The notes under the pieces: model-generated
The model's database searches: none
The model's input: the letters and a program-made list of their open reading frames with translations, nothing else
What the model was told of the DNA's origin: nothing
Shown: positions 15,865 to 24,629 of the stretch, piece after piece
How the letters are laid out: every line of letters starts with the position of its first letter
Numbering within the stretch: position 1 is the first letter of the stretch
Program-made: the position numbers and the translations under genes
DNA from: an uncultured Collinsella sp.
GTDB lineage: Bacteria > Actinomycetota > Coriobacteriia > Coriobacteriales > Coriobacteriaceae
Length of the DNA stretch: 64,000 bases
Reading direction: 5' to 3'
Assembly (NCBI GenBank): GCA_900545055.1
Contig: UQXP01000001.1
Span: forward strand, 43,430-107,429

Positions 15865-17387
15865 TGGCGTTCGAGACGTTTGCCGTTCACGCGGCCTGCA
15901 TCCGTGGCGTCGAGGCGATTCACGTCACGGTCGAGGTCTCGCTTGCCGGTGGTGTTCCGGGCATCCAAATGCTCGGCATTCCGAGTATGGAGGTGATGGA
16001 GTCACGCGGTCGTATTCGCTGCGCGATGCACTCCGCCGGGTTCGAGATCCCACGCTCGGGCATTACGGTCAACCTGGCGCCCGGCGATATTCGCAAGACC
16101 GGTAGCGGCTTTGATCTGCCCATCGCCATCGCGGTTCTGGCGGCCGATGGGCAGATTCCCCGTGACAACCTCGATCGCTGCCTTATCGCCGGCGAGCTCG
16201 GCTTGGACGGTACGGTGCTTCCCGTCAAGGGCGAGGTGGCGTTTCAGCTATTGGCGCGTGATATGGGGCTGTCCTTTATCGCCGGCAGGTCCGATCAGCA
16301 TGTGCCACTCGCGGGCGTGGATTGCGGATTTATCGATCATTTGTCTCAGCTTGCCCATGGCATGGGCGATGCCGCGCGGCACTACTTGGATTCTGAAGTG
16401 CTCGAGGCGACCTTTGAGCCCGAACTCGACTATGCCGACGTACTGGGGCAGGAGGTCGCCAAGCGCGGCATGGCGCTGGCGGCAGCGGGTGAGCTCGGTT
16501 TGCTTATGATCGGGTCCCCGGGATCGGGCAAGACGATGCTCGCGCGTCGTATGACCGGCATCCTGCCTGAGCTTTCCGTTGAGGATCAACAGGAGGCGCT
16601 GTGCATCCATTCGGTTTTGGGTGAGAACATTGATGGCTTGTTGGCGGGGCACCGGCCCTTCCGCAGCCCCCATCACAGTATTTCGACCGCAGGTCTTATC
16701 GGCGGTGGGCGCCCGGTGCACCCGGGTGAGATCAGCCTTGCTCATGGCGGCGTGCTCTTTTTGGACGAGCTTGCCGAGTTTCCCACGGGTGTGCTGCAGA
16801 CGCTGCGTCAGCCCATCGAACGCGGCTACGTCAGGATCGTACGCGTCGACGGGGCTTTTACCTTCCCGTCGCGCTTTCAGCTGCTGGCTGCGAGCAATCC
16901 CTGCCCCTGCGGCTTTTTGGGCGATCGTGAGGTACCGTGTCGCTGCTCGGCGGCGATGGTCGAGCGCTATCGGTCTAAACTGCGCGGTCCTTTGGCCGAC
17001 CGTATCGACATGATGATCGATGTGACCCGTCCCGACCCTCAGGTGATTATCGAGGGCGCGGAGGGTATGTCGTCAGCTGAGTTACGTGACTACGTTGTGC
17101 GCGGTCGCGCTTTTCGCGCTTGGCGCGAATCCCGTATGGACGATGCGGATGCCGAGGCCGAGGATGACGAGACGCGGTCCATTGACGGCGTCGTTTCGAC
17201 CTTTGAGCTCGATGATGCGGCGGAGAAGTGTGTGCTCGGCCTGTCCAAACGCACGCATCTCACGGGTCGCGGCATCGTGCGACTGGTGCGTATCGCGCGT
17301 ACAATCGCCGACGTCGCCGAGAGCGAGCAAGTGACGCAGGACCACGTGCTCGAGGCAGCGATGTACCAGGGAAGGAGGGACCAATGA
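15864..17387 (+). CDS. comM: Mg chelatase-like AAA+ ATPase, ComM/YifB
   Basis: ComM is a hexameric AAA+ helicase that promotes branch migration during integration of transforming DNA. The N-terminal Lon-like ChlI domain is visible at residues 1-170 (GVPGIQMLGIP, ELGLDGTVLPVKG). The Walker A motif is GSPGSGKTMLARR, Walker B is GVLFLDELAEF, and ASNPCPCGFLGD followed by CRCS is the family's cysteine-rich signature. 507 residues is standard. The ATG at 15864 overlaps the yraN stop; dprA follows with overlap, giving a DNA-uptake pair. Confidence 0.95.
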   Translation: MAFETFAVHAACIRGVEAIHVTVEVSLAGGVPGIQMLGIPSMEVMESRGRIRCAMHSAGFEIPRSGITVNLAPGDIRKTGSGFDLPIAIAVLAADGQIPRDNLDRCLIAGELGLDGTVLPVKGEVAFQLLARDMGLSFIAGRSDQHVPLAGVDCGFIDHLSQLAHGMGDAARHYLDSEVLEATFEPELDYADVLGQEVAKRGMALAAAGELGLLMIGSPGSGKTMLARRMTGILPELSVEDQQEALCIHSVLGENIDGLLAGHRPFRSPHHSISTAGLIGGGRPVHPGEISLAHGGVLFLDELAEFPTGVLQTLRQPIERGYVRIVRVDGAFTFPSRFQLLAASNPCPCGFLGDREVPCRCSAAMVERYRSKLRGPLADRIDMMIDVTRPDPQVIIEGAEGMSSAELRDYVVRGRAFRAWRESRMDDADAEAEDDETRSIDGVVSTFELDDAAEKCVLGLSKRTHLTGRGIVRLVRIARTIADVAESEQVTQDHVLEAAMYQGRRDQ

Positions 17388-18319
17388 TGGCCGAGGGGAC
17401 CTACGAGCTGCATCCAGGTGATGCGTTGTATCCCGAGACCGTTTTGGAGCTTTCTGATGTACCCCAGACGCTCTATGTGCGCGGCAACCCCGAGGTGCTT
17501 TCGACGCCCGCGCTCTCCATCATCGGCGCGCGCAAGGCCTCGCCGTATGGTCTTGCCGTGGCAGAGCTTGCGGCAAAGGTGGCGGTCGAGGCGGGAGTGA
17601 CGGTAGTTTCGGGCGGCGCGGTCGGTTGTGACCAGGCCTCGGGTTGGGCTGCGGTCAACGCCGGCGGCAAACACGTCGTGGTGCTGGGGACGGGCGCCGA
17701 CGTGGCCTACCCGCGTTCGAGCGCGGGGCTTATTATGCGCACGCTCGATACGGGTGGCGCGGTCGTGTCGATCTCTCCGTGGGGCATGGGCCCGCGCAAG
17801 TTTGCCTTTCCGCGCCGCAATCGCGTGATCGCGGCCCTGTCGCAAGCCCTCTTTGTTTCCGAGGCGGGTATGCCTTCCGGGACGTTTTCTACCGCCGAGG
17901 CTGCTATGGATTTGGGGCGCGAACTTCTTGTCGTGCCGGGGTCGATCCTATCGCCCGAGTCGCGTGGTACGAATTACCTCATTGCGAACGGTGCTTGCTG
18001 CATCATCGACGAGGAATCTATCGAGATGGCTATCTCACGCATCTACGGCACCCTGCGCTACTCGCGCCCCGATGCTCCCGGCATTGCCGACCTGGATCCA
18101 ACACAGCAGACCGTGATGCATGCGCTCATCGCCTCTCCGCTCAAGGTCGACGACATCGCGGCGCTCGTCGCGCTCGATGCTGTCGGCGTACTCAAACTCT
18201 TGGGTTCGCTTGAACTCGAGGGCCTTATCGAGCGCATGATGGATGGAAGGTATGCGCCCTCCAAGTTTGCCCTTCACGCCCAGACGCCCTTCGGTCACAA
18301 TGGAAAACGTGTCAATTAG
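17384..18319 (+). CDS. dprA: DNA-processing protein DprA
   Basis: DprA protects incoming single-stranded DNA and loads RecA during natural transformation. The extended Rossmann fold is clear: SIIGARKASPYG, VSGGAVGCDQASG, VLGTGADVAYPRSS and FPRRNRVIAALSQ. A C-terminal winged-helix segment (about residues 250-300) follows. The start is ATGATG at 17384, overlapping the comM stop, with GGAAGGAGG upstream; 17387 is equally possible. The N-terminal SAM-like domain of longer DprA proteins is almost absent. Confidence 0.94.
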   Translation: MMAEGTYELHPGDALYPETVLELSDVPQTLYVRGNPEVLSTPALSIIGARKASPYGLAVAELAAKVAVEAGVTVVSGGAVGCDQASGWAAVNAGGKHVVVLGTGADVAYPRSSAGLIMRTLDTGGAVVSISPWGMGPRKFAFPRRNRVIAALSQALFVSEAGMPSGTFSTAEAAMDLGRELLVVPGSILSPESRGTNYLIANGACCIIDEESIEMAISRIYGTLRYSRPDAPGIADLDPTQQTVMHALIASPLKVDDIAALVALDAVGVLKLLGSLELEGLIERMMDGRYAPSKFALHAQTPFGHNGKRVN

Positions 18320-18333
18320 AAAGGTGTTTGCAG

Positions 18334-19671
18334 ATGCAGTTCGATCAGGTGACGGTTATCGGTGGCGGTCTGGCGGGTTCGGAATGCGCGATCCAGCTGG
18401 CAGACCGCGGGTTTGCCGTAAAGCTGTGCGAGATGCGCCCCCAGGTGAGCTCCCCGGCTCACCATACCGATCACTTGGCAGAGCTCGTCTGCTCCAATTC
18501 GTTTAAGTCGACCCGTCCGGATTCCGCGGCTGGTTTGCTGAAGGCCGAGCTTAAGCGCATGGGTTCAGTCCTGCTCGATTGCGCCCATCGCGCGGCTGTT
18601 CCCGCCGGCGGTGCCCTGGCGGTCGACCGCGTCAAGTTTTCCGAGCTTGTCGAGGCCGAGGTTGCCGCCCGTCCCAATATCGAGGTCGCGCACGGCGAGG
18701 TCACGCAGATTCCCGAGGGCCACGTGGTCATTGCCGCGGGCCCCTTGTGCTCGCCGGCGCTGAGCGAAGAGGTCATGAAGCTCGTCGGTGGCGATGCCCT
18801 TGCGTTCTTCGATGCCGCGGCACCGATCGTCGATGCCTCCACGCTCGATATGGACGTGCTGTTTTCGCAGTCGCGCTACGAGGAGCAGGGGAACGGCGAC
18901 TATCTCAACGCTCCGCTCAACAAGGAGGAGTACGAGGCCTTTATCGAGGCGCTTACCACGGCCGACCGCGTGGTGCTCAAAGACTTTGAGGGCGGCGATC
19001 TGTTCCAGGCCTGCCAGCCTGCCGAGGAAGTTGCGCGCACCGGCAAGGACGCCATTCGCTTTGGCGCCATGAAGCCCGTCGGCCTCACCGACCCGCGTAC
19101 CGGACGTCGCCCCTGGGCGGCGATTCAGCTGCGTGCCGAGAACAAGGAGAAGACCGCCTATAACCTGGTGGGCTTCCAGACAAACCTGACCTTTGGCGAG
19201 CAGAAGCGCGTCTTCCATATGGTGCCGGGCCTGGAGAACGCTGAGTTCTTCCGCTACGGTGTCATGCACCGCAATACCTTTGTCGACGCCCCGCACGTGC
19301 TCGATGGCACCTTTGCCGTGCCCGGTACCGGCGTGCGCCTGGCCGGTCAGATCACCGGCACCGAGGGGTACATGGAAGCCGTGGCGACCGGTCTGCTCGC
19401 GGCGCTCAACACCTATGCCGAGGCCATCGGTGTCGCGGGCGTCGAGTTGCCGCGCGTGGGCGCCCTGGGTGCGCTCTTGGGCTATGCGACCGATCCTGCC
19501 ACCGTGGGCTATCAGCCTATGCATGTCAACTTTGGCCTGGTGCCGCCACTCGAGGATGGTAAGCGCCGCAGCAAGCGCGACCGCTACCAGGCCTATGCGG
19601 ACCGTGCGCTCGATGCCCTTGATGCCTATCTGGCCACTCGTCCTGATCTGTTTGGAGGCGACCGGTCATAG
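18334..19671 (+). CDS. trmFO: Methylenetetrahydrofolate-tRNA uracil-54 methyltransferase
   Basis: TrmFO makes 5-methyluridine at position 54 of the tRNA T-loop using methylenetetrahydrofolate and FAD. The FAD-binding GGGLAGSECAIQLADRG motif is at the N-terminus; CEMRP, LVCSNSFKS and the C-terminal GLLAALN and MHVNFGL motifs are family hallmarks. 445 residues is usual. The ATG at 18334 has AGAAAGG upstream; a TTG at 18328 is less likely. The stop overlaps the apparent start of xerC, and the dprA-trmFO-xerC order is typical of Gram-positive bacteria. Confidence 0.96.
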   Translation: MQFDQVTVIGGGLAGSECAIQLADRGFAVKLCEMRPQVSSPAHHTDHLAELVCSNSFKSTRPDSAAGLLKAELKRMGSVLLDCAHRAAVPAGGALAVDRVKFSELVEAEVAARPNIEVAHGEVTQIPEGHVVIAAGPLCSPALSEEVMKLVGGDALAFFDAAAPIVDASTLDMDVLFSQSRYEEQGNGDYLNAPLNKEEYEAFIEALTTADRVVLKDFEGGDLFQACQPAEEVARTGKDAIRFGAMKPVGLTDPRTGRRPWAAIQLRAENKEKTAYNLVGFQTNLTFGEQKRVFHMVPGLENAEFFRYGVMHRNTFVDAPHVLDGTFAVPGTGVRLAGQITGTEGYMEAVATGLLAALNTYAEAIGVAGVELPRVGALGALLGYATDPATVGYQPMHVNFGLVPPLEDGKRRSKRDRYQAYADRALDALDAYLATRPDLFGGDRS

Positions 19672-20588
19672 CCTTTGACCTGTACGACACCGTCGACTCG
19701 TTTATCGCCTATATCTCACGTGTCGAGGGACTTTCTCCCAACACGGTGACGGCCTACGGCTCGAGGCTGGAGCGCTTTGCTGCCTGGTGCGAGCGCGAGG
19801 ATATCGATGCTTTCGCTGCCGACGTGCGCACCATTCGCCGCTATCTTGCCGAGCTTTCGCGTGAGCAGGTGGCTCCCCGAACGCTTGCGGCGCATCTGTC
19901 GGCTATCCGATCGCTCTATCGATGGATGGCTGCCGAGGGGGTCGTGGAGGGCGATGTGGTCTCGGCGATCGCATCGCCCAAGCTGCCGCGTGACCTGCCG
20001 GGCGTCCTTACGACCCAGCAGGTCGAGGCGCTGCTCAAGACGCCTGATACCTCAACACCCGCGGGACTGCGCGATGCGGCGATGCTCGAGCTGCTCTATG
20101 CCTCGGGTGCTCGTATCTCTGAGCTTGCGGCGCTCAATGTGGAATCCATCTCATGGTCCGAGCGCACGCTGCGCCTGTGGGGCAAGGGGAGCAAAGAACG
20201 TATCGTCCCTCTGTATCGTCGTGCGCTCGAGGCGACGCGTCTCTATATTGAGGAGGGGAGGCCGGAGTTGCTCGCTCAGGCAAAGCGTCGTGACCCCGCT
20301 ACCGGGCCGCATCCGCTGCTTATATCGGCGCGCGGTAATCGCATGAGTGCCGCCATGCTCAGGCGGCGGTTTCATATGCTGGCGACGCTCGCCGGCATTC
20401 CGGCCGACATCGCCCCGCATGCGATGCGCCATACCTTTGCGACCGACTTGCTCGAGGGCGGTGCGGACCTGCGCTCGGTTCAAGAGCTGCTGGGTCATGC
20501 GAGCCTGTCCACGACGCAGATCTACACGCATCTCACGCCCGATCGGCTTAAGCGGGCTGTGGCTCAAGCCCATCCCCGCGGCGAATAG
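19668..20588 (+). CDS. xerC: Tyrosine recombinase XerC-like, non-canonical start
   Basis: XerC-type recombinases resolve chromosome dimers at dif. All catalytic residues are present: R149 (GARISELA), K173 (GKGSKER), H251 and R254 (HAMRH), H277 (GHASLS) and Y286 (QIYTHL), numbered from 19668. The core-binding domain (FIAYISRVEGLSPNTV) lies upstream of the first standard start codon, a GTG at 19746. The frame is open back to 19647 but has no ATG, GTG or TTG before 19746. An ATA at 19668, overlapping the trmFO stop and 9 bases after GGAGG, fits best and gives 306 residues; CTG at 19680 is another choice. Function is firm, the start is uncertain. XerC versus XerD cannot be settled without a second paralogue. 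Confidence 0.85.
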   Translation: MAFDLYDTVDSFIAYISRVEGLSPNTVTAYGSRLERFAAWCEREDIDAFAADVRTIRRYLAELSREQVAPRTLAAHLSAIRSLYRWMAAEGVVEGDVVSAIASPKLPRDLPGVLTTQQVEALLKTPDTSTPAGLRDAAMLELLYASGARISELAALNVESISWSERTLRLWGKGSKERIVPLYRRALEATRLYIEEGRPELLAQAKRRDPATGPHPLLISARGNRMSAAMLRRRFHMLATLAGIPADIAPHAMRHTFATDLLEGGADLRSVQELLGHASLSTTQIYTHLTPDRLKRAVAQAHPRGE

Positions 20589-20637
20589 TGGCTGGGACGT
20601 CCCGCGCCGCGCTCAGGTGTGTGGTTTTGATTGCGGG

Positions 20638-20666
20638 TTGGCAGGAAGATGCATTCCTGCTATCAT
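20638..20666 (+). promoter_or_regulatory. Putative rpsB-tsf promoter
   Basis: TTGGCA (20638-20643), 17 bases, then TATCAT (20661-20666) with an extended -10 TGC just before it. This is the best-formed promoter in the window by eye. Confidence 0.7.
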
Positions 20667-20672
20667 TCATCG

Positions 20673-20805
20673 GGTTGCTTCACGGCAACAGGTTTTTATC
20701 ACGCACGCGCGGCTACTTCATACCGTGGTGCCCGGGCTTTGGTAGCACATGTCCGGGTTGGTTTTGGAGGATGACCCCGCGCGGAGGCAAACCACAGGAG
20801 GTTTA
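20673..20805 (+). promoter_or_regulatory. Structured rpsB 5' leader
   Basis: The predicted mRNA leader of about 130 bases can form a GTTGC/GCAAC hairpin near 20680-20700 and a CCCGG/CCGGG stem in 20730-20760. Leaders before rpsB are autoregulated by S2 in several bacteria; here that role is an inference from position and length. Confidence 0.35.
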
Positions 20806-20807
20806 AC

Positions 20808-21536
20808 ATGGCTACCAAGATTAATATCCGCACCCTGCTCGAGGCCGGCTGCCACTTCGGTCACCAGACCCGTCGCTGGAACCCCAAGATGAAGCCGTTC
20901 ATCTTCGGTGAGCGCAACGGCATCTACATCCTCGACCTCAAGCAGACCATCCTCGACGCCGACCAGGCCTACACCTTCGTCAAGAACGTCGCCAAGGGCG
21001 GCAACGTGCTGTTCGTCGGCACCAAGAAGCAGGCTCAGGAGGCCGTCAAGAACGCTGCTGAGCGCGCCAACATGCCTTACATTAACCAGCGTTGGCTCGG
21101 CGGCATGCTGACCAACTTCGTCACCATCCGCTCCCGCATCAACCGCATGGAGGAGCTCGAGGCCATGGTCGAGGACGGCCGCATGGCAGTGCTCCCCAAG
21201 AAGGAGCAGGCTGTTCTCGGCAAGGAGCTCACCAAGCTCCAGACCAACCTCGGCGGTGCCCGTGACATGAAGGGTCTGCCCCAGGCTCTCTTCGTCATCG
21301 ACACCAAGCGCGAGGAGAACGCCATCAAGGAGGCTCAGCGCCTGAACATCCCCGTCGTCGCTCTGATCGACACCAACTCCGATCCCGACGAGGTCGAGTA
21401 CGGCATCCCCTGCAACGATGACGCTATCTCTGCTGTCACCCTTATGTGCGAGCTCATGGCTGACGCCTGCCTCGCTGGCTCCGGTAAGGAGCAGGTCTCC
21501 GAGGCCGAGATGGCCGCTGAGCCCAAGGCCGAGTAA
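20808..21536 (+). CDS. rpsB: 30S ribosomal protein S2
   Basis: S2 joins the 30S subunit late and is needed for binding of S1-like factors. Signature segments LLEAGCHFGHQTRRWNPKM, FVGTKKQAQEAV, QRWLGGMLTNF and PVVALIDTNSDPD are present; 242 residues is normal. The ATG at 20808 has ACAGGAGG upstream. It is followed by tsf after 45 bases, the conserved rpsB-tsf pair. Confidence 0.98.
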   Translation: MATKINIRTLLEAGCHFGHQTRRWNPKMKPFIFGERNGIYILDLKQTILDADQAYTFVKNVAKGGNVLFVGTKKQAQEAVKNAAERANMPYINQRWLGGMLTNFVTIRSRINRMEELEAMVEDGRMAVLPKKEQAVLGKELTKLQTNLGGARDMKGLPQALFVIDTKREENAIKEAQRLNIPVVALIDTNSDPDEVEYGIPCNDDAISAVTLMCELMADACLAGSGKEQVSEAEMAAEPKAE

Positions 21537-21581
21537 ATCAGTCTTAGTTAATTCTTTTTCATCTCTTTGAAAGGAACCACA

Positions 21582-22451
21582 ATGGCCCAGATTACCGCCG
21601 CTATGGTCAAGCAGCTCCGCGAGATGACCGACTCCCCGATGATGGAGTGCAAGAAGGCTCTCGTCGAGGCTGACGGCGACATGGACGCCGCTGTCGACGT
21701 TCTGCGCAAGAACGGCCTCGCCAAGGCTGCTAAGAAGGCTGGCCGCGAGACCAACGAGGGCGCTGTAGCCGCGTACGTCTCCGAGGATGGCAAGACCGGC
21801 GCTCTGCTCGAGCTCTCCTGCGAGACCGACTTCGTTGGCTCCAACGCCAAGTTCACCGGCTTTGCTTCTAAGGTCGCTGAGGTTGTCGCTACCACCGAGC
21901 CTGCTGACGTCGACGCTCTGCTCGAGAAGCCGATGGGCGAGGAGACCGTTTCCTCCGAGCTCACCGAGATGATTCACATCATGGGCGAGAATATGAAGAT
22001 TTCCCGCTTCGCCGCCCGCAAGGCCGAGAACGGCGCTCTCGCTTCTTACATCCACATGGGTGGTAAGATCGGCGTCCTCGTCGAGTTCGCCTTCGAGAAG
22101 GCCGAGACTGCTCAGGCTGAGTCCTTCAAGGCCTTCGCTCACGACGTTGCCCTTCAGGTTGCCGCCGTCGCCCCGATCTGCGCTACCCGCGATCAGGTTC
22201 CGGCCGAGACCGTCGAGCACGAGAAGCAGATCTACATGGCTCAGGCTGCCGAGTCCGGCAAGCCCGAGGCTATCCAGGAGAAGATGGCTGTCGGCCGTCT
22301 GGAGAAGTTCTACAAGCAGTCCGTGCTCACCGAGCAGGAGTTCATCAAGGACAGCTCCCTCACCATCAAGAAGTACGCTGAGCAGGTCTCCAAGGAGCTT
22401 GGCGACACCATTACCGTCGTTGCCTTTGACCGTCTGGTCCGTGGCGAGTAA
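21582..22451 (+). CDS. tsf: Elongation factor Ts
   Basis: EF-Ts is the nucleotide exchange factor for EF-Tu. The N-terminal UBA-like region (MVKQLREMTDSPMMECKKAL) and the key TDFV motif (CETDFVGSN) that contacts EF-Tu are present. 289 residues covers both core subdomains. The ATG at 21582 has AAAGGAAC upstream; a TTG at 21567 is not favoured. A strong terminator follows. Confidence 0.98.
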   Translation: MAQITAAMVKQLREMTDSPMMECKKALVEADGDMDAAVDVLRKNGLAKAAKKAGRETNEGAVAAYVSEDGKTGALLELSCETDFVGSNAKFTGFASKVAEVVATTEPADVDALLEKPMGEETVSSELTEMIHIMGENMKISRFAARKAENGALASYIHMGGKIGVLVEFAFEKAETAQAESFKAFAHDVALQVAAVAPICATRDQVPAETVEHEKQIYMAQAAESGKPEAIQEKMAVGRLEKFYKQSVLTEQEFIKDSSLTIKKYAEQVSKELGDTITVVAFDRLVRGE

Positions 22452-22474
22452 ATAAGCTCTTGTAGCTGGTAATG

Positions 22475-22510
22475 AGCAGGCTGTGGGTTTTACTCACAGC
22501 CTGCTTTTTC
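22475..22510 (+). terminator. Intrinsic terminator after tsf
   Basis: An 11-bp stem (AGCAGGCTGTG at 22475-22485, CACAGCCTGCT at 22495-22505) is followed by TTTTTC. Confidence 0.9.
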
Positions 22511-22530
22511 ATGGCTCTTCTTAGAGCCTT

Positions 22531-22539
22531 TGATAGAAT
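22531..22539 (+). promoter_or_regulatory. Putative extended -10 promoter for pyrH
   Basis: TGATAGAAT just after the tsf terminator would start the pyrH-proS transcript; no clear -35 is visible. Confidence 0.5.
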
Positions 22540-22569
22540 GTTGAGAGTTCAATCTAAAGGAGGATCGCT

Positions 22570-23292
22570 TTGTCCGACATCCGATATAAACGCGTGCTTC
22601 TTAAGCTTTCTGGCGAAGCACTGATGGGCGACGGCCAATATGGCATCGACCCCAAGGTTACCGACCATCTTGCCAAGCAGGTCAAGGAGCTGCTCGCCGT
22701 TGGTCATGAGGTCGGCGTCGTTGTCGGCGGCGGCAATATTTTCCGCGGCATGGCCGGCGCTGCCGGTGGCATGGAGCGTGCTCAGGCCGACTACATGGGC
22801 ATGCTGGCAACCGTTATGAACGCGCTCGCCCTGCAGGATGCCTTCGAGCATAATGATGTTCCCTGCCGCGTGATGAGCGCTATCCAGATGAACGAGATCT
22901 GCGAGCCCTATATTCGCCGTCGCGCCATCAACCACCTTTCCAAGGGCAACGTCGTTATTTTTGCCGCCGGTTCGGGCAATCCGTACTTTACGACCGACAC
23001 CGCCGCGGCTCTTCGTGCGTGTGAGATCGGCGCCGAGATTCTGATTAAAGCCACCAAGGTTGACGGCATCTACGATAAGGATCCCGTCAAGTGCGCTGAT
23101 GCCGTCCGTTTTGACAAGATTACCTATCACGAGGTTCTCGTCCGCGGTCTGCAGGTTATGGATTCCACGGCTACGGCACTGTGCCAGGACAACCGTATGC
23201 CGATTTTGGTCCTCAACATCGATGGCGAGGACACCGTCAAGCGCGCGCTTTCGGGTGAGCCCGTCGGCACGCTCGTCTATCAGGAGGATTAA
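22570..23292 (+). CDS. pyrH: Uridylate kinase
   Basis: PyrH phosphorylates UMP to UDP and is the bacterial hexameric amino-acid-kinase-fold enzyme. Motifs LLKLSGEAL, VVVGGGNIFRG, FAAGSGNPYFTTDTAAALR and KATKVDGIYDKDP are clear. 240 residues is usual. The start is TTG at 22570 with AAAGGAGG 6 bases upstream; no ATG precedes the conserved RYKRVLLKLSG. frr follows after 2 bases. Confidence 0.97.
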   Translation: MSDIRYKRVLLKLSGEALMGDGQYGIDPKVTDHLAKQVKELLAVGHEVGVVVGGGNIFRGMAGAAGGMERAQADYMGMLATVMNALALQDAFEHNDVPCRVMSAIQMNEICEPYIRRRAINHLSKGNVVIFAAGSGNPYFTTDTAAALRACEIGAEILIKATKVDGIYDKDPVKCADAVRFDKITYHEVLVRGLQVMDSTATALCQDNRMPILVLNIDGEDTVKRALSGEPVGTLVYQED

Positions 23293-23294
23293 GC

Positions 23295-23831
23295 ATGGCA
23301 GAGAACATCACCGCCCATATGGACAAGTCGCTCGAGTCCCTCAAGCATAACTTCTCCAAGGTCCGTACCGGCCGCGCCAATGCCAACATTCTGTCCGACA
23401 TCACCGTCGATTATTACGGTGTTCCCACGCCGGTCACGCAGGTTGCCGCCGTCAAGACCCCCGAGGCCCACATGCTGCTCATCGAGCCGTGGGACAAGGC
23501 ACTCATCAATGCTATCGTCAAGGCCATCGGCGCTTCCGATCTGGGTATTACCCCCAACTCCGATGGCACCGTCGTTCGTCTTCCGTTCCCGGCTCCCACT
23601 GAGGAGCGCCGTCGCGAGCTCGTCAAGGAGTGCCGCGAGTACGCCGAGCAGGCCAAGGTGTCTATCCGTAACATCCGTCGCGACTTCAACAACAAGCTCG
23701 AGCGCGATGAGGAGCTCACCGAGGACGATGTCCGTCGCGAGCAGGCCAAGGTCCAGAAGCACACTGATGAGTATGTCGCCAAGGTCGAGGAGCTTCTGAA
23801 GGAAAAAGAAGCCGAGGTCATGGAGATCTAA
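23295..23831 (+). CDS. frr: Ribosome recycling factor
   Basis: RRF works with EF-G to split post-termination ribosomes. The family core KVRTGRANANILSDITVDYYG, EPWDKALINAIVKAI and IRNIRRDFNNKL is present. At 178 residues it is slightly shorter at the N-terminus than the 185-residue standard. The ATG at 23295 comes 2 bases after pyrH, and uppS starts 1 base after its stop. Confidence 0.97.
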   Translation: MAENITAHMDKSLESLKHNFSKVRTGRANANILSDITVDYYGVPTPVTQVAAVKTPEAHMLLIEPWDKALINAIVKAIGASDLGITPNSDGTVVRLPFPAPTEERRRELVKECREYAEQAKVSIRNIRRDFNNKLERDEELTEDDVRREQAKVQKHTDEYVAKVEELLKEKEAEVMEI

Positions 23832-23832
23832 G

Positions 23833-24627
23833 GTGCAATACGACGAGCATAAACTGGTCGAGTACTTTGCCGACGCCCCTGCGGGCGTCGGTTTTTCCGA
23901 CCTTGACCTCAATAACATTCCGCACCATATCTCGTGCATCATGGACGGCAACGGTCGTTGGGCCACGTCGCGCGGTCTTGCACGCACTGAGGGCCACAAG
24001 GCGGGTATCGTCTCGCTGCGCGAGATCATTACCGCCTGCGTGCGCCTGGGCGTCGACGTGCTTTCTGCCTATGCGTTTTCTACCGAAAACTGGAACCGCC
24101 CGCAGCATGAGGTCAACGTCTTGATGCACTTGTTTGCCAAGACGTTCATCGACGAGTTGCCGCTTCTGAAGCGCGAAAACGTGCGCGTTGTCTTTTTGGG
24201 TGATATTTCCGCGCTGCCCAAGAAGACCCGCGACGTTTTTGAACGCGGTCTTGCCGAGTGCGCCGATCACACCGGTATGACGCTGGCGCTTGCTGTCAAC
24301 TACGGCGCGCGTGCCGAGATTACCCGCGCTGTCCGTCAGATCGCGCTCGACGTTGCCGCCGGTAAGATTGATCCTGCCGCAATTGATGACGACATGGTGG
24401 CTTCCCACCTCTATACCGCCGGCCTTCCCGATCCTGAGCTTGTGATTCGCACTTCTGGTGAGCTGCGCCTTTCGAACTATCTGCTGTGGCAGGTGGCTTA
24501 TTCCGAATTCTACGTCACCGATACCTATTGGCCCGACTTTGATCGTTGGGGCCTTGTCGACGCCATTTTGGCCTATCAGGGCCGTGACCGTAGGTTTGGT
24601 GGTCTGAGCAAGACCGAGGAGGCTTAA
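23833..24627 (+). CDS. uppS: Undecaprenyl diphosphate synthase (cis-prenyltransferase)
   Basis: UppS extends farnesyl diphosphate with isopentenyl diphosphate to make the C55 lipid carrier for cell-wall synthesis. The signature HISCIMDGNGRWA gives the catalytic Asp; GHKAGI, AFSTENWNRP, NYGARAEI and IRTSGELRLSNYLLWQ are the other conserved boxes. 264 residues fits. The GTG at 23833 is used because no ATG precedes the conserved block. Actinobacteria may have a second cis-prenyltransferase, so the exact chain length is inferred. Confidence 0.95.
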   Translation: MQYDEHKLVEYFADAPAGVGFSDLDLNNIPHHISCIMDGNGRWATSRGLARTEGHKAGIVSLREIITACVRLGVDVLSAYAFSTENWNRPQHEVNVLMHLFAKTFIDELPLLKRENVRVVFLGDISALPKKTRDVFERGLAECADHTGMTLALAVNYGARAEITRAVRQIALDVAAGKIDPAAIDDDMVASHLYTAGLPDPELVIRTSGELRLSNYLLWQVAYSEFYVTDTYWPDFDRWGLVDAILAYQGRDRRFGGLSKTEEA

Positions 24628-24629
24628 TC

